Shown here: one piece after another, positions 27,604-38,970 of the stretch | Numbering within the stretch: the first letter of the stretch is position 1 | Layout of the letters: the number at the start of each line of letters is the position of its first letter | DNA from: Coprobacter tertius | GTDB taxonomy: Bacteria; Bacteroidota; Bacteroidia; Bacteroidales; Coprobacteraceae | Length of the DNA stretch: 64,000 bases | Assembly: GCF_024330105.1 (NCBI RefSeq) | Contig: NZ_JANDHW010000011.1 | Location: forward strand, 32,703-96,702 | Reading direction: 5' to 3' | Made by a program: the position numbers and the translations under genes | Notes under the pieces: model-generated | Databases searched by the model: none | Seen by the model: the letters and a program-made list of their open reading frames with translations, nothing else | Told to the model about the DNA's origin: nothing

Positions 27604-27715
27604 ACCAGAGTGGTATTTCTGGCTGAGAAGCCGGAAATATTTCGTTATAATATCGTCGTAAAACTCCCGGATACCCGATAAATTCTTCAGAATTCATAAA
27701 CCATAAAAACTAAAT

Positions 27716-30631
27716 ATGTCGATAAGGTTAAATAAAGTAGCAAGAGATTTAAATGTAGGAATTCAGACGGCTGTCGATTTTCTGCAGAAGAAAGGATTTT
27801 CGATTGAGTCTAATCCCAATACGAAGATCAGTGACGAACAGTATGCTATGCTTGTAAAAGAGTTTAGTAATGATAAAAGTTTGAAAATAGAATCGGAGCG
27901 GATTAGTCAGGAACGTCACAGTAAGGATAAGAATAAAGCTACCGTATCGATCGATGGTTATGAAGAGCCTGTGAATGAGGTTGATAATGCAGAATCACAA
28001 GAAATAAAGATCAGCGTTGCCGAGGATTTAAAGCCGAAAATTAAGCAAGTAGGTAAGATCGATCTCGATAAAATTTACAAACATCCGGTTGCCGCTACCG
28101 AAGAGGATCAAGATCGGGAACCTGTTGAAGAACCTGTTGCGGTTGCTAAAGAGGAAGAAATACCTGTTGTAGTTGACGAACCGGAGGAGAGACCTGCCGA
28201 AGAGGATATTATTCCTGTTGCCGAAACAATTCAACCTAAAGAAGAAAATGAGGTAGTTGAAAATCTCAATGGTGACAATGATGAAGATTATGATGATGAC
28301 GATTTTGTAGGAGAAGAACCAGAAGAGGAGAAAATTACAGTCGAAGAAAGTAAAAGCGACGAGGTATTTACTTTAAATACTCCGAAACTTACGACCAATA
28401 TTAATGTAGTAGGTAAAATCGATTTGTCTGCTCTTAATCAGCAAACCCGTCCGAAAAAGAAATCGAAAGAAGAAAAGAGAAAAGAGCGGGAGGCTAAAGA
28501 AAAGCAGCGTAATGAAATGAAAAAGGTTGTTAAACCGGAACCGGGAACAGCCCGAGAAACAGATGCGGCCGATGCAGAACGTAAAAAACGGAAACGGATT
28601 AAAAAAGAAAAGGTCGATATCGAAAAAAGTGCCGTTACCGGAGTAAATCCTCAACGTCCGCAACCCCAGCGTAATAATGGTAACAATAATAATAAACAGC
28701 AGAAATTACGTCGTCCTGTAAAAGCTGAAATAAGTGAAGAAGACGTTCAGAAACAGATAAAAGAAACTTTGGCGCGTTTAACGACAAAGGGGCAGAAAAA
28801 AGGAGCGAAATGGCGTAAAGAAAAGCGTGAAGCTTTTTCATCCCGTGCACAGGAGCAGGCTGAGCATGAAATGGAAGAAAGTAAAGTGTTGAAACTGACT
28901 GAATTCGTAACTGCAAATGACTTGGCTGTGATGATGAACGTACCGGTAAACAATGTGATCGCAACCTGTATGAGTATAGGGATTATGGTGTCGATTAACC
29001 AGCGTCTCGATGCGGAAACGATTAATATTGTGGCGGAAGAATTCGGATATAAGACCGAATACGTGAGTGCCGAGGTTGTAGAGGCGATTAATGTTGAAGA
29101 AGACCGTGAAGAAGATCTTACTCATCGTCCTCCTATTGTTACAGTAATGGGGCATGTCGATCATGGTAAAACCTCTTTACTCGACTATATCCGTAATGCT
29201 AATGTTATTGCGGGTGAGGCCGGAGGTATTACGCAACATATAGGTGCATATAATGTGAAGCTGGATGATGGGCGGCGTATTACATTCCTCGATACTCCAG
29301 GTCACGAAGCTTTTACGGCTATGCGTGCACGTGGTGCAAAAGTAACCGATATTGCAATTATTATAGTTGCTGCCGATGATAATGTGATGCCGCAGACTGT
29401 AGAGGCAATTAATCATGCTTCGGCAGCCGGTGTGCCTATTGTATTTGCGATTAATAAGATAGATAAGCCGAATGCCAATCCCGACAAGATAAAAGAAGAA
29501 TTGGCTAATATGAACTATTTGGTTGAAGAATGGGGTGGAAAATACCAGTCTCAGGAAATTTCGGCCAAAAAGGGACAGGGTGTGCATGAGCTGATGGAGA
29601 AGGTTCTGCTCGAAGCCGAGTTACTCGACCTGAAAGCAAACCCCGACCGTCGTGCCACTGGTTCGGTGATCGAGTCTACTTTGGATAAAGGTCGAGGGTA
29701 TGTTGCTACCGTACTTGTAGAAAACGGAACATTACATACCGGAGATATTGTACTTGCCGGTACGCATTATGGACGTGTTAAAGCGATGTTCAACGAACGA
29801 AATACCCGTATCGATGAAGCGGGACCTTCGGCTCCGGCTTTGATTTTAGGGTTGAACGGTGCTCCTCAGGCCGGTGATATATTCCACGTAATGGAATCGG
29901 ACCAGGAGGCTCGTGATATTGCTACCAAACGGGAACAGTTGCAACGGGAGCTAGGATTGCGTACCCATAAACTGCTTACGCTCGATGATATCGGACGTCG
30001 TATTGCAATTGGCAATTTCCAGGAATTGAATATTATTGTAAAAGGCGATGTAGATGGCTCGGTAGAAGCGTTGGGAGATTCTCTGATAAAATTGTCTACC
30101 GAAGAAATACAAGTAAATGTATTGCATAAGGCTGTAGGGCAGATCTCTGAATCGGATATAACCCTTGCGGCTGCGTCGAATGCTATTATTATCGGATTCC
30201 AGGTGCGTCCGTCTATGGCAGCCCGGAGGCTGGCAGAGAAGGAAGGAGTTGATATTCGTTTGTATTCGATTATCTATGATGCTATCGAAGAAGTAAAATT
30301 GGCGATGGAAGGTATGTTATCTCCCGAGATAAAAGAAGAAATTACAGCTACTGTCGAAGTAAGGGAAACATTCCGTATTACCAAAGTGGGTACGGTTGCC
30401 GGTTGTATGGTAAAAGAAGGTAAGATAAAACGTACGCATAAAATACGTCTTATTCGCGATGGTATCGTAATATATAGCGGAGATCTCGGATCTCTGAAAC
30501 GCTTCAAAGACGATGTGAAAGAAGTGGCGACGGGATATGAGTGCGGTTTGAACATTACCAACTATAACGATATTAAGGTGGGCGACCTGATCGAAGCATA
30601 TGAAGAGGTAGAAGTGAAGAAAACATTATAA
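27716..30631 (+). CDS. infB: Translation initiation factor IF-2
   Basis: This 971-aa GTPase has an N-terminal helix-turn domain ([20 protein letters not shown]). A long low-complexity linker (residues about 60-380) is first acidic and then Lys/Arg-rich. The second N-domain follows, then the G domain with P-loop [32 protein letters not shown] and [10 protein letters not shown], and finally domains II-IV ([20 protein letters not shown]). It delivers initiator tRNA to the 30S subunit. The 112-bp gap after nusA shows no clear promoter. The long linker is typical for Bacteroidota. Confidence 0.97.
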   Translation: MSIRLNKVARDLNVGIQTAVDFLQKKGFSIESNPNTKISDEQYAMLVKEFSNDKSLKIESERISQERHSKDKNKATVSIDGYEEPVNEVDNAESQEIKISVAEDLKPKIKQVGKIDLDKIYKHPVAATEEDQDREPVEEPVAVAKEEEIPVVVDEPEERPAEEDIIPVAETIQPKEENEVVENLNGDNDEDYDDDDFVGEEPEEEKITVEESKSDEVFTLNTPKLTTNINVVGKIDLSALNQQTRPKKKSKEEKRKEREAKEKQRNEMKKVVKPEPGTARETDAADAERKKRKRIKKEKVDIEKSAVTGVNPQRPQPQRNNGNNNNKQQKLRRPVKAEISEEDVQKQIKETLARLTTKGQKKGAKWRKEKREAFSSRAQEQAEHEMEESKVLKLTEFVTANDLAVMMNVPVNNVIATCMSIGIMVSINQRLDAETINIVAEEFGYKTEYVSAEVVEAINVEEDREEDLTHRPPIVTVMGHVDHGKTSLLDYIRNANVIAGEAGGITQHIGAYNVKLDDGRRITFLDTPGHEAFTAMRARGAKVTDIAIIIVAADDNVMPQTVEAINHASAAGVPIVFAINKIDKPNANPDKIKEELANMNYLVEEWGGKYQSQEISAKKGQGVHELMEKVLLEAELLDLKANPDRRATGSVIESTLDKGRGYVATVLVENGTLHTGDIVLAGTHYGRVKAMFNERNTRIDEAGPSAPALILGLNGAPQAGDIFHVMESDQEARDIATKREQLQRELGLRTHKLLTLDDIGRRIAIGNFQELNIIVKGDVDGSVEALGDSLIKLSTEEIQVNVLHKAVGQISESDITLAAASNAIIIGFQVRPSMAARRLAEKEGVDIRLYSIIYDAIEEVKLAMEGMLSPEIKEEITATVEVRETFRITKVGTVAGCMVKEGKIKRTHKIRLIRDGIVIYSGDLGSLKRFKDDVKEVATGYECGLNITNYNDIKVGDLIEAYEEVEVKKTL

Positions 30632-30681
30632 TTTACCTGAAAAGGACTTTGCAGTTCTTATGGTGAAGTAATGAAATATAG

Positions 30682-30736
30682 CACAGACGCGTGAAGGATC
30701 GTTATTAAAAGTATTCTTTACCGTCTGTGTTTTTTA
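30682..30736 (+). terminator. Possible terminator after infB
   Basis: CACAGACG (30682-30689) pairs with CGTCTGTG (30722-30729), followed directly by TTTTTTATT. The loop is long (32 nt), so the structure is less certain than the others. Confidence 0.5.
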
Positions 30737-30755
30737 TTAATACAGGCAGCAAGAA

Positions 30756-31241
30756 ATGGGATATTTCGATATATTTATTGGAGGTATTTTATGTATAGGT
30801 ATCATATCGGGCCTGATGAGAGGTCTGGTAAGGCAAATCGGTTCGCTCGCCAGTCTGGTATTGGCGATAGTAGGATCGTATTTGTTCGGCAATTTCACCG
30901 AAACTTTACTTATCGGACTTTTCGATGTTCCGTTATCTATCAGCCATTCACTTGCTTATCTGCTTACTTTTCTGGTGATTTATTTAGTTGGCCGTCTTAT
31001 CGCTTATTTTTGTTTACGAGTAGTAAGATGGGTTCAGTTGGGATTTTTAGACCGGTTGGCGGGTGCAGTATTTTCTGTATTTAAATATGTATTGATAATT
31101 AGCATATTCATTAATATATACGAGTTTATCGATAGAGATTCGCATTGGATGAGTAAGAGTAAGAAAGAAAATTCTTACTTTTATGCCTGCGTCAGAGAAG
31201 TGGCTCCGACCCTTTTTTCACTGGCTGTTTCCGGTAAGTAA
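30756..31241 (+). CDS. CvpA-family membrane protein
   Basis: This 161-aa protein has four predicted membrane helices. The signature N-terminus is YFDIFIGGILCIGIISGLMR then GLVRQIGSLASLVLAIVGSY, followed by LAYLLTFLVIYLVGRLIAYF. CvpA homologues are needed for colicin V production in E. coli and for envelope tolerance in several bacteria; the molecular role is unsettled. It lies between infB and the suf operon, a common arrangement in Bacteroidales. Confidence 0.9.
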   Translation: MGYFDIFIGGILCIGIISGLMRGLVRQIGSLASLVLAIVGSYLFGNFTETLLIGLFDVPLSISHSLAYLLTFLVIYLVGRLIAYFCLRVVRWVQLGFLDRLAGAVFSVFKYVLIISIFINIYEFIDRDSHWMSKSKKENSYFYACVREVAPTLFSLAVSGK

Positions 31242-31330
31242 AAAAGAATGAATAATAAATGGCTGAGTAAAACTAAAGCCGACAGGATATTGTTTACGGA
31301 TAATACCTGTTTTACATAGAAAATTGAATT

Positions 31331-32782
31331 ATGAAACAAAATGATTCGAACCAGATACTCGATGATGTTACTTCAGGAGAATATAAATACGGTTTTGTAA
31401 CCGATATCGATACCGAAGTAATACCTAAAGGGCTCAATGAGGAAGTCATCCGGTTAATTTCGTCGAAAAAGAATGAACCGGAATGGTTGCTCGAATTTCG
31501 TTTAAAAGCATTTGACCATTGGAAAACAATGAGTATGCCTCATTGGGCGCATCTCGATATTCCTGTTATCGATTATCAGGCAATCAGCTATTATGCCGCT
31601 CCGAAAAAGAAAGAAGGTCCTAAAAGCCTCGATGAGGTAGATCCCGAATTATTGAAGACTTTTAATAAGCTGGGTATTCCTTTGGAAGAGCAGATGGTAT
31701 TGTCGGGTATGGCTGTGGATGCTGTTATGGATAGTGTTTCGGTAAAGACAACGTTTCGCGAAAAACTGGCTGAACTGGGCGTAATTTTTTGTTCGTTTAG
31801 TGAAGCTGTGAAAGATTATCCCGACCTGGTGAAAAAATATCTCGGTTCGGTGGTATCCTATCGGGACAATTTTTTTGCTGCTCTTAACTCTGCTGTTTTC
31901 AGTGACGGCTCTTTTGTGTATATACCCAAAGGTGTACGTTGTCCGATGGAGTTATCTACCTATTTTCGTATCAATGCAGCAAACACCGGACAGTTTGAGC
32001 GTACGCTCATCGTGGCCGATGACGATAGCTATGTGAGTTATCTCGAAGGATGTACTGCTCCTATGAGGGATGAGAACCAGTTACACGCCGCTATTGTGGA
32101 AATCGTCGTACATGATCGCGCAGAAGTAAAGTATTCGACAGTACAGAATTGGTACCCAGGAGATAAGGAGGGTAACGGTGGCATTTATAATTTTGTGACA
32201 AAACGGGGATTATGTAAAGGGGATCACTCTAAATTATCCTGGACACAAGTAGAAACCGGCTCTGCAATTACTTGGAAATATCCCAGTTGTATCCTTTCTG
32301 GAGATAATTCTATCGGAGAATTCTACTCGGTTGCTGTTACCAACAATTATCAACAGGCCGATACCGGTACCAAAATGATACATATAGGTAAAAATACCCG
32401 TAGTACCATCGTTTCGAAAGGTATTTCTGCCGGTCATAGCCAGAACAGTTATCGCGGATTGGTAAGAATAAGTTCAAAGGCTGAAAATGCTCGTAATTTC
32501 ACTCAATGCGATAGTTTGTTGTTGAGTTCTACTTGTGGCGCACATACGTTTCCTTATATGGATATTCGTAACGATTCTGCAATTGTCGAACATGAGGCAA
32601 CCACGTCTAAGATCAGTGAAGACCAGGTTTTTTACTGTAATCAACGGGGAATTTCTACCGAAGATGCCGTGGGGCTTATCGTAAACGGGTACGCGAAAGA
32701 GGTAATGAATAAATTACCGATGGAATTTGCTGTAGAGGCACAAAAATTATTGCAGATTTCGCTCGAAGGGTCGGTCGGATGA
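31331..32782 (+). CDS. sufB: Fe-S cluster assembly protein SufB
   Basis: This 483-aa scaffold subunit of the SufBCD complex has SufB hallmarks. These include [20 protein letters not shown], the beta-helix segments [20 protein letters not shown] and [20 protein letters not shown], and the C-terminal [20 protein letters not shown] with the conserved Cys. The complex builds Fe-S clusters and takes sulfur from SufS. It is the first gene of sufBCDS. SufE is not in the window. Confidence 0.97.
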   Translation: MKQNDSNQILDDVTSGEYKYGFVTDIDTEVIPKGLNEEVIRLISSKKNEPEWLLEFRLKAFDHWKTMSMPHWAHLDIPVIDYQAISYYAAPKKKEGPKSLDEVDPELLKTFNKLGIPLEEQMVLSGMAVDAVMDSVSVKTTFREKLAELGVIFCSFSEAVKDYPDLVKKYLGSVVSYRDNFFAALNSAVFSDGSFVYIPKGVRCPMELSTYFRINAANTGQFERTLIVADDDSYVSYLEGCTAPMRDENQLHAAIVEIVVHDRAEVKYSTVQNWYPGDKEGNGGIYNFVTKRGLCKGDHSKLSWTQVETGSAITWKYPSCILSGDNSIGEFYSVAVTNNYQQADTGTKMIHIGKNTRSTIVSKGISAGHSQNSYRGLVRISSKAENARNFTQCDSLLLSSTCGAHTFPYMDIRNDSAIVEHEATTSKISEDQVFYCNQRGISTEDAVGLIVNGYAKEVMNKLPMEFAVEAQKLLQISLEGSVG

Positions 32783-32819
32783 TGCTAAAATACATCAATA
32801 AATTTAAAACATACACATC

Positions 32820-33596
32820 ATGTTACAGATAAAAGACCTTCATGCCGATATAAACGGCAAAGAAATATTAAAGGGTATCGACCTTACGGTAAAACCGGGT
32901 GAGGTACATGCTATTATGGGACCTAACGGTTCGGGAAAGAGTACGTTGTCGGCAGTTCTTACCGGAAATCCGGCTTATGAAGTAACGAGAGGTTCTGTAG
33001 AGTTTTATGGTAAAAATTTATTGGAACTTTCTCCTGAGGATCGTTCCCATGAAGGAATATTTCTGAGCTTTCAATATCCGGTGGAAATACCCGGAGTGAG
33101 TATGGTAAATTTTATGCGGGCGGCTGTAAACGAACAACGTAAATATAAAGGACTCGAGCCGCTTTCGGCAACCGATTTCTTGCGTATGATGCGCGAGAAA
33201 CGCGAGATAGTAGAGCTCGATAATAAACTGGCCAGCCGCTCTGTGAACGAAGGATTTTCAGGGGGTGAGAAAAAAAGAAACGAAATTTTCCAGATGGCGA
33301 TGCTCGAACCGAGACTGTCGATACTTGATGAAACCGATAGCGGTCTCGATATAGATGCTTTGCGCATTGTTGCGGAAGGGGTGAATAAACTAAAATCCGA
33401 AAAGAATGCGACTATTGTGATTACACATTATCAGCGTTTGCTCGATTATATACAGCCCGATTTTGTTCATGTTCTTTACAAAGGCCGCATTGTTCGCTCG
33501 GGCGGTCCTGAGTTAGCTCTCGAACTGGAAGAAAAAGGTTATGATTGGATCAAAAAAGAAATTGACGAAAAAGGATCGGAGGCAGAAAAACAATGA
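32820..33596 (+). CDS. sufC: Fe-S cluster assembly ATPase SufC
   Basis: This 258-aa ABC-type ATPase has Walker A GPNGSGKSTLS, signature SGGEKKRNEIFQMAMLEP, Walker B LSILDETDSGLDID (SufC-typical) and switch His in ITHYQRLL. It binds SufB and SufD and drives their rearrangement during cluster assembly. Its stop overlaps the sufD start by 4 bp, so translation is coupled. Confidence 0.97.
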   Translation: MLQIKDLHADINGKEILKGIDLTVKPGEVHAIMGPNGSGKSTLSAVLTGNPAYEVTRGSVEFYGKNLLELSPEDRSHEGIFLSFQYPVEIPGVSMVNFMRAAVNEQRKYKGLEPLSATDFLRMMREKREIVELDNKLASRSVNEGFSGGEKKRNEIFQMAMLEPRLSILDETDSGLDIDALRIVAEGVNKLKSEKNATIVITHYQRLLDYIQPDFVHVLYKGRIVRSGGPELALELEEKGYDWIKKEIDEKGSEAEKQ

Positions 33597-34936
33597 ATTC
33601 AGAAAAACAATATATCGATTTATTCGGGCAGTGCTCTTCGTTGATCGATCGTCATTCGGCTCCTGTGCTGAATGCTTTGCGGGAGAAGGCGATAGCTGAT
33701 TTTTCCCGAATCGGCTTTCCGAAAGTAACATCGGAAAACTATAAATATACGGATGTCCCGGCTGCGTTTTCTCTCGATTTCGGATTGAATCTCAATCGAT
33801 TGCAAATTCCGGTAAATGCAAATGAAGTTTTTCGTTGTGATGTGCCGAATTTAAGTACTTTGCTGTATTTTGTGGTGAACGACAGTTTTGTGGATCCCCA
33901 CAATGTTTGTGAGAAGTTGCCCGAAGGTGTTTTGGCTGGCAGTCTTCGTGAAGTGGCTATGTCCCATCCCGAACTTGTGCAACGGTATTACGGTAAATTG
34001 GCAGGTACGGGAAAAGATGGAACCGTAGCGTTGAATACGGCTTTTGTACAAGATGGTTTTTTCTTGTATGTGCCTGAAGGGGTAGTTATAGAAAAACCTA
34101 TTCAGCTTGTAAATATTCTCAGGGGGGCGAAAGATTTTATGGTAAATCGTCGGCTACTGATCATTCTTGAAAAGAACTCCCGGGCCAAACTTCTTGTTTG
34201 TGATCATACAATGGATAAAGCGAATTTTCTGACATCGGAAGTAACTGAGATATTTGTAGGGGAACAGGCTGTATTCGATTATTACGATATAGAAGAATCG
34301 TCTTTAAATACCAGTCGGTTTTCCTCTGTTTTTGTAGATCAGCACGAGGGTTCCAATGTTCTTGTCAATGGTATTACTCTGCATAATGGCGTTACACGGA
34401 ACAATTATTATATTACACTGTCGGGGGAATATGCAGAATCGGCTCTTTGTGGTATGGCAATCGCCGATAAGCGGGAATCGGTAGATAACTTTACTTTTAT
34501 CGATCACGCAGTTCCCAATTGCCATAGTAACGAATTGTTTAAATATGTACTTAGCGGTGCATCACAGGGATCGTTTAGCGGACGTATCTTGGTAAGACAG
34601 GACGCTCAGAAAACGACAGCGTATCAGAGTAATAAAAATATATGTGCGACTCCCGAGGCTCGTATGTATACTAAACCCCAGCTCGAAATATATGCTGATG
34701 ATGTAAAATGTAGCCATGGAGCTACAGTGGGGCAACTCGATCAGAACGCATTATTCTATTTGCGATCACGCGGTATCCCTGAGGCTGAAGCCAGGATGTT
34801 GCTGATGTTTGCTTTTATGAATGATGTAATCGAAAACGTACGGCTCGATGCTTTGAAAGACCGTTTACGCTTATTGGTAGAAAAAAGATTTCGGGGAGAA
34901 CTGGCAAAATGTGCCGGATGTAATGTTTGCTGTTAA
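33593..34936 (+). CDS. sufD: Fe-S cluster assembly protein SufD
   Basis: This 447-aa protein has an N-terminal helical region, the beta-helix core (GFFLYVPEGVVIEKPIQLVN), and the SufBD C-terminal domain (DVKCSHGATVGQLDQNALFY, then LRSRGIPEAEARMLLMFAF) with the conserved His. It pairs with SufB to form the scaffold. The last residues, ELAKCAGCNVCC, hold four Cys, which is not part of the classical SufD fold and might bind metal. The gene overlaps sufC by 4 bp. Confidence 0.95.
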   Translation: MNSEKQYIDLFGQCSSLIDRHSAPVLNALREKAIADFSRIGFPKVTSENYKYTDVPAAFSLDFGLNLNRLQIPVNANEVFRCDVPNLSTLLYFVVNDSFVDPHNVCEKLPEGVLAGSLREVAMSHPELVQRYYGKLAGTGKDGTVALNTAFVQDGFFLYVPEGVVIEKPIQLVNILRGAKDFMVNRRLLIILEKNSRAKLLVCDHTMDKANFLTSEVTEIFVGEQAVFDYYDIEESSLNTSRFSSVFVDQHEGSNVLVNGITLHNGVTRNNYYITLSGEYAESALCGMAIADKRESVDNFTFIDHAVPNCHSNELFKYVLSGASQGSFSGRILVRQDAQKTTAYQSNKNICATPEARMYTKPQLEIYADDVKCSHGATVGQLDQNALFYLRSRGIPEAEARMLLMFAFMNDVIENVRLDALKDRLRLLVEKRFRGELAKCAGCNVCC

Positions 34937-34949
34937 AAAAAATAATGAT

Positions 34950-36164
34950 ATGCTCGATACTGAAATTATCCGTAGGAATTTTCCTATCCTCGAAAGACAG
35001 GTTTATGGCAAACCATTGGTATATCTCGATAATGCTGCGACGACTCAAAAACCGGTGTGCGTGGTCGATAAAATTGCAGAGGGGTATTATCATACCAATG
35101 CGAATGTGCACCGGGGTGTACATTTTCTGAGCCAGGAAGCCACTGAGGCACATGAACAAGCTCGGCGCAAAGTACAACAGTTTATCGGTGCCGAGCATGC
35201 GCATGAAATTATCTTTACACGAGGAACGACCGAGGCTATTAATTTGGTGGTTTCTTCGTACGGAGAAGAATTTCTGAAAGAAGGGGATGAAGTGATTATC
35301 TCCCAAATGGAGCATCATGCTAATATCGTGCCTTGGCAGCTTTTACAAAATAGGAAGAAAATTGTACTTAAAGTGGTGCCGGTTCTCGATAATGGCGAGC
35401 TCGATATGGAGGCTTACCGAAATATTTTCAGTGAGAAGACACGGCTGGTTTCTCTAACCCATGTTTCTAATGTGTTAGGTACTATAAATCCGGTTAAAGA
35501 GATCATTGCCGAAGCTCATAAGAGAGAGGTTCCGGTGATGATCGATGGCGCTCAGGCTGTTCCGCACTCTGCTGTCGATGTAAAAGATCTCGATGTTGAT
35601 TTTTATGTATTTTCCGCTCATAAAATGTATGGACCTACCGGAATCGGGGTGTTATATGGAAAAGAAAAATGGCTTGAAAAAATGCCTCCTTATCAGGGAG
35701 GAGGAGAAATGATCGGACATGTTTCGTTCGAGAAAACGACGTTTAATGAGTTGCCGTATAAATTTGAGGCGGGTACCCCCGATTATATCGGTACTACAGC
35801 CTTTGCTACTGCCCTCGATTATATATCGTCAGTAGGTATAGATCGTATTGAAGTTCACGAGAACGAGCTGTTGAGATATGCGACAAACCGATTACTTGAA
35901 ATAGAAAATATTCGGATTTTCGGAACCGCTCCTCATAAAAGTTCTGTTATATCGTTTCAGGTAGGAGATATTCATCATTACGATATGGGCATGTTGCTCG
36001 ATAAGCTGGGAATTGCCGTGCGTACCGGGCATCATTGCGCTCAACCTTTAATGGAGAGATTGGGCGTTGAAGGTACGGTAAGGGCATCGTTTGCCATGTA
36101 CAATACAAAAGAAGAAGCCGACGCTTTTGTAGCTGCCGTCAAACGCGTTTCTCAGATGTTCTGA
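34950..36164 (+). CDS. sufS: Cysteine desulfurase SufS
   Basis: This is a 404-aa protein when started at 34950 (MLDTEIIRRNFPILERQVYG). The frame is open back to 34911, but that start would overlap sufD by 26 bp and adds residues outside the family. It is a PLP enzyme: YLDNAATTQKP, NVHRGVHFLSQEAT, FTRGTTEAINLVVSSYGEEF, the Schiff-base Lys in DFYVFSAHKMYGPTGIGVLY, and the active-site Cys in VRTGHHCAQPLMERLGV. It releases sulfur from cysteine as persulfide for SufBCD, as last gene of the suf operon. Confidence 0.96.
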   Translation: MLDTEIIRRNFPILERQVYGKPLVYLDNAATTQKPVCVVDKIAEGYYHTNANVHRGVHFLSQEATEAHEQARRKVQQFIGAEHAHEIIFTRGTTEAINLVVSSYGEEFLKEGDEVIISQMEHHANIVPWQLLQNRKKIVLKVVPVLDNGELDMEAYRNIFSEKTRLVSLTHVSNVLGTINPVKEIIAEAHKREVPVMIDGAQAVPHSAVDVKDLDVDFYVFSAHKMYGPTGIGVLYGKEKWLEKMPPYQGGGEMIGHVSFEKTTFNELPYKFEAGTPDYIGTTAFATALDYISSVGIDRIEVHENELLRYATNRLLEIENIRIFGTAPHKSSVISFQVGDIHHYDMGMLLDKLGIAVRTGHHCAQPLMERLGVEGTVRASFAMYNTKEEADAFVAAVKRVSQMF

Positions 36165-36199
36165 ATGGCTTCCTCTCTATTTGTTATCCATGCTGTCGA

Positions 36200-38812
36200 T
36201 CAGCGTAATTTATTAGCTAAAATCGTTTCGTATTGTATATCTATGGCGTCGATGTGCAACGGTTTTCGGGTTTCACCCGTAATCGCCAGCCTGTGGAATT
36301 TATAAGCTGGAGACAGCATCTTCAATGGTATCCCGTTTGGAGCTTTATGGTTGACGATGCTGTGATTTAAACAGTAATAGCGGCCGTTGGCCCGGTTCGA
36401 TCCCCAAAGCGAAACGGAGAGGTCTGTATCTTCGAAATCTCCTCTGATAAATATTTGTCTCCATCGTGAATATATATCGGGAACCAATTTTATAGCCCGG
36501 GTTATGAGGGCTATTTGCTGATTTCCCTCAGTTTCGTTACAAAGATTGTATATTTCTCCTTCTTTGCTTCCAGCCAGTAAATCGGGATAAAAAGATCTCA
36601 GATATGAAACTTGCAGATTACGCCGGTAGAAGCTTCTTTCGTTAAGCATAAATACATATACGAAATCGTAATCGGGATGGGAAAAAATGATTTCTTGCCG
36701 AGGGTATAGGTAGCCTCCGGTACATTTTTTTAAAAAATCGCCTGTCCCGATATTGTTTTCAACGACATCCTGTACCTCATCCGGTAGGAATAAATAATCG
36801 TTATCGGGTAAGCGGTCGGATATTTCTTGAAAGACCGGATATAACAATTGCGATTCCGAACCTTGAAGAAGCATAATTCCTTGTCGTGAAATGTATACTA
36901 TGGCATTGTCTACTGGGATAATCGCATCGGGAGACAAGGCCACTTCCCGGTTGACCGGATGTTGCCCCGAGTAAACGATTCCGTTGTTTCCGGTTTGGAG
37001 AGCCCATATCCCTTCTGTGGTAAAAATATAGAGGGGAAATTCCCCGTATTGCCCTTGAGAAAGGGCAGCTGTAGAAGAAACAATCCCTGTAATCCTCCCG
37101 TTTGAAAGAGTGTAAGTTTGCTCTTCGGGGAAAACGAACGGATTATAGGTTTTGGATACGATAAGCTTATTGGGAACTTCCCATATTACGTTCTTTTCCT
37201 GTGTTTCGGGCTCGGGAGTTCCGGAATCCAGATTTTCTATATCGAGATTAATGGGGACCAATCCCTCTGAATAATAATAAGCGAGATTATGGTGCGTAGA
37301 TGATTTCAGGTCGAAAGTTTTTCGAATGCTATGTCCTGTTTCCCGGTCGGTACAATTAATTTCCATTTTGTATGCTCTTTGATCGGGGTATGAAATAAAC
37401 GGTACGAGACTTTTTACCGGAGTGAGCCGGGGTATGGTACAAAAAACTTCACTGTCACCTTCGAGACCATGCAGGAAAACTTTTACATATCCTCCTGTGA
37501 AGATATACGATTCGGTTTTTATACCATTGTATTCTAATTGAGCAGTCGAAAACTGTACCGGTCTGAATCCGCTGAATAGTCGTGTGTACACGTCTCCTAA
37601 ATGCAACCGCTGATTATATGCGTAGGAAACGGAGGCTGAAAGCGAGTGATGTGACGTATTGTCGGGGATCAGGCGTTTTTGTTGAGTGATATTTTCATAA
37701 TCGCATTGGAACGGTACTTGCCCCGAACTGTCCGGTTTCATATTTTCGAGATCTGAAAATGTCGCGATATGGTAAAATACCTCTTCATTTAATATCCTTT
37801 CCTTTATTTCATCATTAGTGAGTTGTGGCAGGTCGAAACAAAGTACACGGGTATTTTTACCTCCGATATTTTGTATTTCATAATGATATCCTTTGTCTTT
37901 TTCAGAACCGAACCCTTCTTGTTTTACAATCGGAATTTCGTCTGAAATAAATACATCGATACTGCTAATTATATCTTTCCAGGCTGCCAGGTCGAAAGAT
38001 TCGATCCGATAATATAAGCGATATCCCGAAATAGATACATTATTCCCTTGAATAGTGGAAACATTGTCGTTTCCGTCGACATTACATATGCATTGTATGT
38101 CGTTCATTTGATAAATACTTTGGGGAGGAGCCAGCGGTATTGGAGGAGATGGAAGAATATAAGAACCGTCATACAAGCGTATGGCGTATCTTATCATGAA
38201 AGGATGCGCGAAGTATCCTTCTTTTTTCAATCTCGTTCTGCAGATGCTGTACGTACCATAGTAGTATTGGGATAAATTCGTACGGTCGGTCTCGGAGACT
38301 ATATGTCCTTCTGAGCTTTGTATTTGGTTTACGAGTGTATAACCTTGACAGTATTCGGTTTCGGTACGTTTTTCATTCATATAGAATATTATTTCCGGTA
38401 ATTCGGGAAGGCCGTCAAACCATCGGTATTCTCCGTCTTTAAATAAGAGATATGAAATTTTATCGGCGGCGATTACCGTTAAGGTATTTCCTATCGGTTC
38501 GACTTTGCGTATATCGGCCTGTTGGCATAACAACAGGTTTGTTTCTACTATAACTCCGTCTTTCTCTTCGGCTTCGAACCACAAACTGTTTCCGTCGTAA
38601 GATATATAATGTACATAGCCTTCATTGGAGTGTATTGCGATTATTTCCCGGTTCGTATCTTTTATTTTATAGATTTCCTCCGGTAATCCAGTTGTTTCCC
38701 ATATACCGTTTTTGCTTCTCAGATTCATTATCCGACTGCATTCTCCGTCCTCCGAAAATTCGGGAGGAATGATGTGTGACATTCCTTTGATGGTGAGTCT
38801 GTTCTGTTCCAT
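36200..38812 (-). CDS. Phage-like structural protein, 870 aa
   Basis: This is a large protein with no signal peptide, rich in beta-strand-like sequence. The N-terminus (MEQNRLTIKGMSHIIPPEFS, then EDGECSRIMNLRSKNGIW) and the following segments on reading of values, labels and titres match, as I remember it, a family found in Bacteroidales phages and prophages and counted as virion or tail-associated protein. Later parts show repeated beta elements (SGYRLYYRIESFDLAAWKDI; RQEIIFSHPDYDFVYVFMLN). I cannot give the exact role. The gene converges on sufS with only 35 bp between the stops and is divergent from the portal gene. The frame is intact over 2.6 kb, which argues against a decaying remnant. 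The phage assignment is inference from resemblance plus the portal next door. Confidence 0.7.
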   Translation of the reverse strand: MEQNRLTIKGMSHIIPPEFSEDGECSRIMNLRSKNGIWETTGLPEEIYKIKDTNREIIAIHSNEGYVHYISYDGNSLWFEAEEKDGVIVETNLLLCQQADIRKVEPIGNTLTVIAADKISYLLFKDGEYRWFDGLPELPEIIFYMNEKRTETEYCQGYTLVNQIQSSEGHIVSETDRTNLSQYYYGTYSICRTRLKKEGYFAHPFMIRYAIRLYDGSYILPSPPIPLAPPQSIYQMNDIQCICNVDGNDNVSTIQGNNVSISGYRLYYRIESFDLAAWKDIISSIDVFISDEIPIVKQEGFGSEKDKGYHYEIQNIGGKNTRVLCFDLPQLTNDEIKERILNEEVFYHIATFSDLENMKPDSSGQVPFQCDYENITQQKRLIPDNTSHHSLSASVSYAYNQRLHLGDVYTRLFSGFRPVQFSTAQLEYNGIKTESYIFTGGYVKVFLHGLEGDSEVFCTIPRLTPVKSLVPFISYPDQRAYKMEINCTDRETGHSIRKTFDLKSSTHHNLAYYYSEGLVPINLDIENLDSGTPEPETQEKNVIWEVPNKLIVSKTYNPFVFPEEQTYTLSNGRITGIVSSTAALSQGQYGEFPLYIFTTEGIWALQTGNNGIVYSGQHPVNREVALSPDAIIPVDNAIVYISRQGIMLLQGSESQLLYPVFQEISDRLPDNDYLFLPDEVQDVVENNIGTGDFLKKCTGGYLYPRQEIIFSHPDYDFVYVFMLNERSFYRRNLQVSYLRSFYPDLLAGSKEGEIYNLCNETEGNQQIALITRAIKLVPDIYSRWRQIFIRGDFEDTDLSVSLWGSNRANGRYYCLNHSIVNHKAPNGIPLKMLSPAYKFHRLAITGETRKPLHIDAIDIQYETILANKLR

Positions 38813-38970
38813 AATAGTTTTTTTGTGTAAATGTATGCCGGTTGCTTATAGGCTAAATGTGATATTTAAAAAAAGAGAACATAATGTTATTTTCAGTTAT
38901 CGCATAGGCTATATTTTCTTAACCTGTTTATTTGCGAGAGATAATTATGAATCTAAAAAACAGATAGGAT

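Noticed and set aside
34911..34949. Earlier start for sufS
   Set aside because: It would overlap sufD by 26 bp and adds residues absent from the family. The ATG at 34950 gives the normal N-terminus.
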